Shown one piece after another: positions 1 through 5,570 of a stretch of 5,570 nucleotides of DNA. Location: positions 1 through 5,570 of the forward strand of contig JAGBYS010000240.1 of the NCBI GenBank assembly GCA_017628675.1. The letters run 5' to 3'. This DNA is from Tidjanibacter sp. (lineage in GTDB: Bacteria > Bacteroidota > Bacteroidia > Bacteroidales > Rikenellaceae). Numbering within the stretch: position 1 is the stretch's first letter; each line of letters begins with the position of its first letter. The notes beneath the pieces are model-generated. The model ran no database searches, was not told the DNA's origin, and worked only from the letters and a program-made list of their open reading frames with translations. Position numbers and translations under genes: made by a program.

Positions 1-33
1 CACCTCCACCGCCTTGTTCACTTCCTCTTGCAT
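1..33 (-). CDS. N-terminus of a gene running off the left edge, possibly threonylcarbamoyl-AMP synthase (Sua5/YrdC family)
   Basis: An ATG at 31-33 on the minus strand opens a frame reading MQEEVNKAVEV before the window ends. A promoter matching the Bacteroidetes consensus lies at 70-101, about 37 bases upstream of the ATG, which supports a real start. From memory, the sequence resembles the first helix of Sua5/YrdC proteins in this phylum, which tend to begin with a similar charged helix followed by a GG-LYPTDT motif. That family makes threonylcarbamoyl-AMP for the t6A tRNA modification. Eleven residues cannot prove a family, so the product name is a guess. That a gene starts here is considerably more likely than its identity. 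It is transcribed divergently from the porin. Confidence 0.4.
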   Translation of the reverse strand, partial: MQEEVNKAVEV

Positions 34-69
34 TGTCGTACCTTTATATATAAACATTAATTACCATAC

Positions 70-101
70 CAAAGGTAGAACAAAATTCCGAATCTACAAA
101 A
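70..101 (-). promoter_or_regulatory. Bacteroidetes-type promoter for the left-edge gene
   Basis: On the minus strand, TTTTG at 101-97 is followed by a 19-base spacer (96-78) and then TACCTTTG at 77-70. This matches the Bacteroidetes primary-sigma consensus TTTG-N19-21-TAnnTTTG in both boxes and in spacing. The transcription start would be near 62-65, leaving an AT-rich leader of roughly 30 bases before the ATG at 33. The assignment is by consensus only. No equally good match was found on the plus strand upstream of the porin. Confidence 0.65.
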
Positions 102-154
102 GATTGATGTTTTGGATGGCAACCGCCCCACTCCCCCATCACCGCCCCACACAA

Positions 155-190
155 TAGTTCACGGGTATTAAAAAAGATACCCGTGAACTA
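155..190. repeat. Perfect 14-bp inverted repeat with 8-base loop in a divergent intergenic region
   Basis: The left arm TAGTTCACGGGTAT (155-168) is exactly complementary to ATACCCGTGAACTA (177-190) across the loop TAAAAAAG. Neither side has a T-tract after the stem, and the element lies upstream of two divergently oriented genes, so an ordinary rho-independent terminator does not fit. An outer pair, ACCGCCC (141-147) and GGGCGGT (207-213), is also complementary and encloses the hairpin. It could be a regulator-binding palindrome for the porin, a dispersed palindromic repeat, or an RNA structure in a long porin leader. The structure is certain; its role is unknown. Confidence 0.85.
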
Positions 191-210
191 AGGAGGCTTT
201 GCAATAGGGC

Positions 211-238
211 GGTAGACGGTCGGCGGTTGGCGGTCTAT
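211..238 (+). repeat. Four degenerate heptads beginning GGT
   Basis: Positions 211-238 divide into GGTAGAC, GGTCGGC, GGTTGGC and GGTCTAT, a 7-base period with fixed GGT. The first and last units also form a TAGAC/GTCTA inverted pair (213-217 and 233-237). The block sits between the 14-bp hairpin and the porin start. It is too short and degenerate to be a confident tandem array and may be a local low-complexity expansion or a binding site. Confidence 0.45.
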
Positions 239-317
239 AAAAAAACGGCAAGCATTTTGCATCGAGCAAGGGGTGATTAACAACCTATAAATTAACAACA
301 ACAAAAAATGTTTGCTT

Positions 318-1736
318 ATGAAAAGAATTTTCACCACCTCACTTATGGTGCTATGCGTACTCTGTTCGCTTGAGGCCCAAGCGCAGCGGCACCATCGTCA
401 CAACCGCCCAGCACCCTCGCCCCTCAAGGGTGCCGACACCGCAATGACCGATGTGAATCAGTATGGCCAAACGGTGAGCGTCGTGCCCCTCTCGGCCGAG
501 GCTCAAGACGGATTCCTCGTGTTCCAAAACAAGGAGGCCGACTATCGCATCTGGTTCGACATCCGTGTGCAGACCGATGGCGCCGTATTCTGGGGCGCAA
601 CCAAGGGTGCCGACAAGATTGGCAACGGTTTGAGCCTGCGTCGTGCACGCTTTGCCGTCAAGGGCGAGTTCCGCAAAGATTGGTATGGCGAGTTGGATAT
701 GGACCTGGCCGACGGTGTCGTGGAGCTCAAGGATGCCTATATGCGTTACGACGGCCTTGAGGGATTTCAGTTCCAGGTGGGCAACTTCAAGGAGAACTTC
801 TCAATCTCGCGCAACACCACCTCGCGCTACCTCCAGTTCATCGAGCGCCCTATGGCCGTAGCCTTCGCACCCTCGCGCCACATAGGTTTTCAGGCACAGT
901 TTGATGTGCCCGTATTCTGGGCCGCTGCGGGCGTCTTCTTCCAGCCCGTAGATGGTGCCGAGACTCGCGCCAATGTGGAGGACAACAACAAAGACGAGGG
1001 TAACAGCACAGGCTACTCCTTCACAGGAAAGCTCGCCTTCCGCCCCCTCTACGAAATGGAGGAGGCCTCACTCCACATCGCCCTTGCGGCCTCCTACCGC
1101 ACCCCCAAGGCCGACCTCTCGCCCGACCGCTACGGTTCGGTGCGCATCTCCTCGCGCAACGCCACCGTCATCAATCGCAAGAAGTATCTCGACACGGGCT
1201 ACATCCCCGATGTGAACTTCGAGCTGATGTACACAGCCGAGGTGGCAGGCCACTACAAGGGTTTGCGCTGGGAAGCGGCCTATCTGCGTGACGATGTCCA
1301 CATCAACGAGCACATCTCCGACTCCCCCACCAAACACTTCTGGGGCGTCTATGCACAGGCGGGCGTGCTGCTCTTTGGTGGCCGACAGAACTACGACGCA
1401 GGCGGCGCTAAATATACTCGCATAACCCCCGGGCGCAGCTGGGGCGACCTGGAGCTGTGTGCTCGTTATGACCGCCTCGACCTGGACTCCAACGGCGTCA
1501 ATGGCGGCGCCGCAAACGGCTGGACCGTGGGCCTCAACTACTGGGTCAACAGCAACATCAAGATGATGCTCAACTACCAGTATGTCAAGAATAACGCCTA
1601 TGCCAACGGCAACGGCAAGCTCAACATCGGCCTCAACTCGGCGGGAGAGCCCACCACCAACCCCGCGGAAGTTGCAGGCAACAAATCGGGCGTGGGCTAC
1701 AATATGCTCGCCTGCCGATTTGAGATTAACTTCTAA
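318..1736 (+). CDS. Outer-membrane beta-barrel porin, phosphate-selective porin O/P (OprO/OprP) family
   Basis: This is a predicted 472-residue outer-membrane channel of the PF07396-like porin O/P family, which in other bacteria passes phosphate or other anions; the substrate here is unknown. ATG at 318 is preferred over the TTG six bases upstream because it gives a clean signal peptide: MKR, a hydrophobic stretch, then AQAQ, with likely cleavage around residue 23. The mature N-terminus is His-rich (RHHRHNR). The rest alternates short amphipathic strands typical of a barrel. Family-like stretches include LSLRRARFAVKG, the repeated Gly/aromatic strands near the C-terminus and GWTVGLNYWVN. The protein ends in phenylalanine (RFEINF), a usual barrel-assembly signal. 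It stops at TAA and is followed by a strong terminator, so it is probably monocistronic. The start is preceded by an A-rich leader without a Shine-Dalgarno sequence. No promoter was confidently found. It uses no AGG arginine codons, unlike the operon facing it. Confidence 0.92.
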   Translation: MKRIFTTSLMVLCVLCSLEAQAQRHHRHNRPAPSPLKGADTAMTDVNQYGQTVSVVPLSAEAQDGFLVFQNKEADYRIWFDIRVQTDGAVFWGATKGADKIGNGLSLRRARFAVKGEFRKDWYGELDMDLADGVVELKDAYMRYDGLEGFQFQVGNFKENFSISRNTTSRYLQFIERPMAVAFAPSRHIGFQAQFDVPVFWAAAGVFFQPVDGAETRANVEDNNKDEGNSTGYSFTGKLAFRPLYEMEEASLHIALAASYRTPKADLSPDRYGSVRISSRNATVINRKKYLDTGYIPDVNFELMYTAEVAGHYKGLRWEAAYLRDDVHINEHISDSPTKHFWGVYAQAGVLLFGGRQNYDAGGAKYTRITPGRSWGDLELCARYDRLDLDSNGVNGGAANGWTVGLNYWVNSNIKMMLNYQYVKNNAYANGNGKLNIGLNSAGEPTTNPAEVAGNKSGVGYNMLACRFEINF

Positions 1737-1768
1737 AGTCAGCAGCCCTTGACTGTGTGGCACAAAAA

Positions 1769-1803
1769 AAACTGCGAGCACCCACCAAAGGTGCTCGCAG
1801 TTT
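1769..1803. terminator. Bidirectional rho-independent terminator between porin and the convergent operon
   Basis: A perfect 14-bp stem, AAACTGCGAGCACC (1769-1782) with GGTGCTCGCAGTTT (1790-1803), encloses the loop CACCAAA. On the plus strand it runs into a T-rich stretch (TTTCTGTTTT). On the minus strand the complement of the A-tract at 1764-1771 gives an uninterrupted T-run. It lies 32 bases after the porin stop and 19 bases after the DUF5606 stop, so it serves both convergent transcripts. Confidence 0.92.
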
Positions 1804-1822
1804 CTGTTTTCTATCCTCCTGA

Positions 1823-2245
1823 TTACTCCTCTTTGGGCTCCTCGGTGGCCTCCTCGATGGAGAAGTCGGTCATACCGGCCTCAACCAGGATGTTGAACCA
1901 CTGGCAAACCTTGCGCATATCCGACAGGTGGAAGCGCTCCCTATCGTAGGTGGGCAGAACCTCGTCGAAGAGCGAGCGGATCTCCACCTCCGAGCCTTTG
2001 TGCGAGAGGGTCTTTGCACCCGAGGTGTGCTCGAAAAGTTTGGTGAACACATCTGCCAGAGCCACATCCTCCTCATCGGTGAAGATGCTGATCTCGGCCA
2101 GCGAGCTAACCCTCGAGTGGGTACCCGAGAAGTTCTTACGCTTGCCATCGGTGAGATTCTCGGCAATCACACCATTGCGGCTACCGGCGATGTATTTGTG
2201 CAGACCGGGCTCACCCGAAATAACCAAAATGTCCTGAATTTTCAT
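1823..2245 (-). CDS. DUF5606 domain-containing protein
   Basis: This 140-residue protein belongs to a small Bacteroidota family of unknown function. The recognisable N-terminal block is DILVISGEPGLHKYIAGSRNG followed at once by VIAENL, then VSSLAEISIFTDEEDVALADVF (split here as VSSLAEIS and IFTDEEDVALADVF), all within about residues 5-68. A helical region follows (HLSDMRKVCQWFNILVEAG, roughly 106-124), ending in an acidic tail of Glu residues. There is no signal peptide or membrane segment, so it is predicted cytoplasmic. ATG at 2243-2245 follows an A-rich, C-containing leader typical of Bacteroidota starts, and the gene ends in TAA. It lies 36 bases downstream of ostA on the same strand with no terminator between, so it is probably the last gene of the surA-ostA operon. 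Its helical second half may contact nucleic acid or protein, but nothing in the sequence settles this. Confidence 0.88.
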   Translation of the reverse strand: MKIQDILVISGEPGLHKYIAGSRNGVIAENLTDGKRKNFSGTHSRVSSLAEISIFTDEEDVALADVFTKLFEHTSGAKTLSHKGSEVEIRSLFDEVLPTYDRERFHLSDMRKVCQWFNILVEAGMTDFSIEEATEEPKEE

Positions 2246-2281
2246 AGTTGTTTTGTTTGTTTTGCTTTGTTATATACTGTT

Positions 2282-4414
2282 TTACTTGCGATTCTTAACC
2301 TTCTTGACAAAGTCCTTAGCCAACTGGGAGATGTCGTCCTTGCGGTCGGCCCAGCGGCCACCTGCCACCAACGCATCGCGATGGCGAAGGATGGAGTATG
2401 TGATGGGGAACTGAGGCGCCTGCATTGACTCATAGCGTTCCCTCTCGCTCGGATTGACAATCCACTCGCCCATAATCTGCTCCCTGGTGGGTTTATCCTC
2501 GATGTACCACACGAAGTTTTCCATACGCTGGGGTTGCGAGGCGGGAATCTTATCCATCGGGTAGATGGTATAGACGGGGTTACCCCTATACATAATGCCC
2601 ACCACCTGATTGTCCTCAATATAGAACGACATATCGGCACTCTCGGCCACAAGGTAGCCCATCAGTGCACCATCGGCATCGTCTACCATATAATAATAGG
2701 TCTGAGCATTGCCCACCACATCGGTGCGATACATAACGCCATCCTCAAAGTGGGATTCGATGGTCTTACCTGCAATCTGGTTATAGTGTGTCGTATCAAT
2801 CTCGGCACTCATCAGAGGCTTGCCCTCCGAGAAGAGCACCCTATAGGGCTTCTGGCCACGGGTGTAGACATCGGCCCTCTCACTCACCACCTGGTTCATT
2901 TCGTTCCACATAACGCTGTTCTTATGGAGCTGTGCGGTCGAATCGACCGAGAACATCAGCATAGAGTCGCAGATGCCCTGGAAGTCCGTGCGGAAGACCT
3001 TCACCCTATGGAGGCCCAACATCACCCTATCGCGGCCCGACTTCTGCGGCACACTATCCACCCTCGGGCGACTCAAGGAGTCTATCAGAGCCCTACGGTT
3101 GAGAATCAGCGAGTCGCTCTTGGCCAGTGCCAGGCTATCCACCCTGGGATTAACCCCACGGAGCGAGTCGATGAGTACCACAAGGCTACTCTCAACCCCC
3201 AGCAGACTGTCGTTCTTCTCCACAAGGGCCAACTCTGTGCGCAGTCCGACGAGGCTGTCGAGCTCCATCTGGCGGGCAGCAATGCGTGCCTTGGTGGTAC
3301 TGTCAGTCGTGAGAATGTCCATCTTAGCCTTGGCAATAGCGGTGCTGTCGGCCTTGATTTTATCCAGCGCATCCTGCACCTTCTTGGCCTGCTCGGCAGC
3401 AAGCGTTGCCGAGTCGGGGCGAGTGAGTGTGCAGTAGCCGAGCGAATCTATCAGGTAGAGGTACATCGAGTCGGAGCGCATATAGACCGAGTCGTTCACG
3501 CCGTCGCCATCCGCATCGCCAAATGACAAATAGGCGGGATTATTGGTCAGGAAGGTATCGCCCGTCGAGTCGCTATAGTTGCCATAGTGGCCAAAGACCA
3601 CACTCTTGTGCTCCTCATCACGAATCTGCCCCAGGTGGCGCAACTCGATATACTGAATCTGCTCCTTGTAGTCGACCGTGTCGGCCCACATCTCCTGATT
3701 GGCGCTGAGCACATAGGCGTCGCCACGGAACAGATAGCGTTGCTCCTTATTGTAGTAGTCACCCTCATTGGAGGCGAGAATCTCACCGTCGTTCTTCCAG
3801 GTGACACTGCGGGTGAAGTACTTTGCAATCTCCGTTTCTGAGTTGTAGCTCACCGAGTCGGAGCGCATCGTGTAGGTTTCGTTCTTCATCTCCACATTCT
3901 CCACGCCGACAATCTCATCCATATCGGCATAGAAGTAACCCCTCTCAGCCTCCATCGTATTGGTGCCATTGGTGAAGGTGGCGCCACCATAGAAGCGGCC
4001 GATGTTTTTGTCCGTGTTGAACACGAGGTTGTAGGTCTAGAGCGTTGCGTCCTTATTTCTCACCTTAATCAGGGGCGAGAAGATGCGAGCCTCGCCTCGG
4101 TCGCGGTTATACTCCACCCTATTGCCGTAGATGTAGGTGTCTTCCTTCTTGATAATCACCTTGCCGAAGCAACTCATACGGCGCTCGCTATAGCGCACAA
4201 CGCTGTCGCAGGTGATGACCGTGCCGTTGTGGTAAAGCACCACATCGCCCACCATCGCATAGCCTGTCGAGTCACCCACGGATACGGGGCGGGTGCGCTT
4301 GGCCTTGATGTCCACAGGCGTGAGATTGTTGCGCGAACGACGCTTCTGGCCATAGAGGTCGTCACCCGAGCCAACCACACACAAAAGGAGAAATATGTAG
4401 AGTAGTTTCTTCAC
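2282..4414 (-). CDS. OstA/LptA-like periplasmic protein, interrupted by one in-frame TAG
   Basis: The protein is 710 codons long if the TAG at codon 126 is read through. It belongs to the OstA-like group linked to LPS transport and outer-membrane integrity. A GTG start at 4414 gives a signal peptide (KKLLYIFLLLCVV). Beta-rich LptA-type repeats span about residues 40-260: GDVVLYHNG, TYIYGNRVEYN, NIGRFYGGATF, TYTMRSDSVSY. Next come a DxDxDGxxD loop (300-308), a charged helical linker rich in Asp-Ser-Leu (about 333-455) and a conserved C-terminal region (YNQIAGKTIES, GNPVYTIYPMDKI). It ends in TAA. The TAG falls between KDATL and TYNLVFN, inside the first repeat region, and homologous sequence continues in the same frame without frameshift. 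Terminating there would leave 125 residues, and a GTG restart at 4024 would lack a signal peptide. It lies 33 bases after the surA stop, in one apparent operon. It may be a functional recoded gene, a fresh nonsense allele or a sequence error. Confidence 0.88.
3050..3418 (-). other. Asp-Ser-Leu-rich helical linker inside the OstA-like protein
   Basis: About residues 333-455 (readthrough numbering) form a charged, Ala/Leu/Asp/Ser-rich segment in which DSL recurs seven times (for example MELDSLVG, LIDSLRG, RVDSLAL, ALIDSLS). It starts like a coiled coil (EQAKKVQDALDKIKADS). It separates the beta-repeat domain from the conserved C-terminal region. Compact LptA proteins have no such insert. It is probably a lineage-specific flexible or coiled linker. 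Confidence 0.6.
4037..4039 (-). other. In-frame TAG codon within the OstA-like gene
   Basis: The minus strand reads GAC GCA ACG CTC TAG ACC TAC AAC, that is DATL-stop-TYN. Codons on both sides lie in one frame, and the protein on both sides reads as the same OstA-like domain. A single-base change from TAC or TAT (Tyr) or CAG (Gln), among others, would explain it. Confidence 0.9.
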
Positions 4415-4447
4415 AGACCGTTGAGTGTTTCTGGGGAAATAATGGTA

Positions 4448-5570
4448 CTATTTGATCCAATTTTTATTCTCGAAGTCGGAGGTGTCAATCGAGGGGTCGA
4501 TGAAGACATACATCGCCGAAATCTTCTTATTGAGCCACTTTTCAAACTCCTCCTGCTGTTTATACTGGAGTGCGCTCTGCTCAATCTGCAGATAGTCGTT
4601 TGCAAGGCTGGCAGCGTGGGAAGGGATAATCTCAATGAGTTTGATAATCTTGGTGAGTGTATTACCCCTCATATCGGCACTCTGGAAGGGAAGCGATACA
4701 TCGCCAGGCTGGAGCGAGCGCATATAGGTGTAGTCCCTGCCCAGCTCATCCTTATAGAAGGCCGTACGCGAGTAGCTCGTATCGTTGGCGCCATATACCT
4801 CCAGCAGCTCGTGGTTGGTCACAAGACCGCCATTCTGCTTGGAGTACTTATCGTCGGAGTGTTTCACAGCGGCCTCCTCGAAGCTGATGCGCTGCTCCAC
4901 AATCTCGGTGCGGAGGCTATCGAGAGTGGCCATATCGTCGGCAAGCTCATAGTCGGTAAAGGTGGGGCGCAACAAGATGTGGCGACACTTATACTCGTTG
5001 CCCCTCTTCTCAATGAGCTGAATGATGTGGAAGCCGTAGACAGTTTCAACAACGCCCGAGATTTGGTCTACCTGGAGGGCAGCCAATGCCTCGGCGAAGG
5101 GTTTTTCGAGCTGCTCAAGAGTCATAAAGTCCATCTCGCCACCCTGGAGTGCACTACCGGGGTCCATCGAGTACATACGGGCAAGCATATCGAACCTTGT
5201 GCCACTGAGAATCCTCTCCCTCATCTCCAACAGTCGCTCACGGGTGCGCTGTTTCACCTATGTGATGGAGGTAGGGAACTTTGTAATCTGTGCATAGACA
5301 TACTGCTCGGGGATGATGGGGAGCATATCGGCACGCAGCGAGTGGTAGTAGTGCTCCACCTCACCGGGGGTGATGGTCACACCATTCATAATGGTTGCCT
5401 GCATCGACCTTGCATACTCACTCTCGGTGGTCATACGCACCAAGTCGCTCTTGAGCTCATAGACGGGCTTACCAATCTCCTCCTCAAGGGCAGCGATGGA
5501 GCCTGCAGCGGCAATCATATCATCCACCCTCTTGTCGATATTCTCCGTTACGGCAGTAGTGTTAATCTCA
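4448..5570 (-). CDS. SurA-like periplasmic chaperone/peptidyl-prolyl isomerase, 5' end cut by the window, interrupted by one in-frame TAG
   Basis: A partial two-parvulin protein related to SurA, which escorts unfolded outer-membrane proteins across the periplasm. The visible frame begins EINTTAVTENIDKR at the right edge. Fragment residues 1-88 are the helical chaperone region, including VTITPGEVEHYYHSL, a typical SurA segment. Parvulin domain 1 spans about 89-187 (QYVYAQITKFP, LQGGEMDFM, YGFHIIQLIE). Parvulin domain 2 spans about 194-313 (CRHILL, KQNGGLVTN, LQPGDVSLPF, LTKIIKLIE). A C-terminal helix follows. Codon 104 is TAG, in the loop between the first strand and first helix of domain 1, with uninterrupted homology on both sides. 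A GTG directly after it could only start a protein without a signal peptide. The apparent end is another TAG (4448-4450) after NKNWIK. The N-terminus and promoter lie outside the window. Next is the OstA-like gene, 33 bases away. Whether the product is full length depends on how TAG is decoded. Confidence 0.87.
5258..5260 (-). other. In-frame TAG codon within the SurA-like gene
   Basis: The minus strand reads TCC ATC ACA TAG GTG AAA CAG, that is SIT-stop-VKQ, in the first loop of parvulin domain 1. The domain continues in the same frame. Glu (GAG), Gln (CAG) or Lys (AAG) would be one base away and would suit the start of a helix. The GTG directly after it is the only nearby restart codon. Confidence 0.9.

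Noticed and set aside
155..190. The 14-bp hairpin as a rho-independent terminator
   Set aside because: There is no T-run on either side, and it lies between divergent starts where no transcript needs to end.
309..376. Short frame from an ATG overlapping the porin start, reading MFAYEKNFHHL and stopping after about 20 codons
   Set aside because: It could be a leader peptide, but there is no ribosome-binding signal, no regulatory codon run and no attenuator-like structure after it. An out-of-frame ATG is the simpler explanation.
1068..1781. Open frame of 237 codons on the minus strand opposite the porin
   Set aside because: It overlaps the porin and the terminator hairpin, has Val/Ala-rich low-information sequence, and shows no family resemblance.
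1928..2428. Open frame of 166 codons on the plus strand across DUF5606 and the end of the OstA-like gene
   Set aside because: It is antisense to two genes and spans their intergenic gap with no domain signal.
2534..3526. Open frame of 330 codons on the plus strand opposite the OstA-like gene
   Set aside because: It lies fully antisense to a well-supported gene and is rich in His, Ile and Val as expected from reverse reading of GC-biased codons. It has no recognisable domain or start signal.
2282..4024. A separate gene starting at the GTG in VFNTDKN downstream of the OstA TAG
   Set aside because: It starts inside a beta-repeat and has no export signal. The 125 residues upstream are the matching first part of the same protein.
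4375..4414. Lipoprotein signal in the OstA-like N-terminus (LLLC)
   Set aside because: The residue before Cys is Leu rather than Gly, Ala or Ser, and the hydrophobic core continues after the Cys, so an ordinary signal peptide fits better.
4448..5257. A separate SurA-like gene starting at the GTG directly after the internal TAG
   Set aside because: The segment begins in the middle of parvulin domain 1 and would lack a signal peptide, so it is better read as the continuation of the upstream frame.
4037..5260. Pyrrolysine insertion as the meaning of the TAGs
   Set aside because: Pyrrolysine is known mainly in methylamine methyltransferases of certain archaea and a few bacteria outside this phylum. 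Neither host protein is of that type, and no pyl gene is visible here.

Overview
The window looks like a chromosomal segment of a Bacteroidota bacterium, most likely a gut Bacteroidales of Alistipes/Rikenellaceae type. This rests on a DUF5606 protein, a family largely confined to this phylum. It also rests on a phosphate-selective-porin-like barrel, a SurA/OstA-like outer-membrane biogenesis pair, A-rich leaders without clear Shine-Dalgarno sites, and a promoter matching the Bacteroidetes TTTG-N19-TAnnTTTG consensus. The genus is a guess; the phylum is fairly secure.

Layout. At the left edge the first 11 codons of a minus-strand gene are visible (possibly a Sua5/YrdC-type threonylcarbamoyl-AMP synthase), with a good promoter at 70-101. 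A divergent intergenic region follows. It holds a perfect 14-bp inverted repeat (155-190), a weaker outer inverted repeat and four heptads beginning GGT (211-238). A plus-strand outer-membrane porin occupies 318-1736. A bidirectional terminator (1769-1803) separates it from a minus-strand operon that enters from the right edge. Read in its own direction, the operon is a SurA-like two-parvulin peptidyl-prolyl isomerase (5' end cut), an OstA/LptA-like protein, and a DUF5606 protein.

The operon fits cell-envelope work: SurA-like proteins chaperone outer-membrane proteins and OstA-like proteins belong to the LPS-transport fold family. The neighbouring porin is a plausible client but is transcribed separately.

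The most unusual observation is that both surA and ostA are interrupted by exactly one in-frame TAG codon (5258-5260 and 4037-4039). Reading frame and homology are otherwise intact on both sides. The apparent surA terminator is also TAG (4448-4450) and lies in the same frame as ostA. From the right edge to 2285 this frame therefore contains no TAA or TGA, only three TAGs; the other complete genes end in TAA. Amber suppression, partial TAG recoding, readthrough, two independent recent nonsense mutations and sequence error are all possible. The window alone cannot decide, and it contains no tRNA gene.
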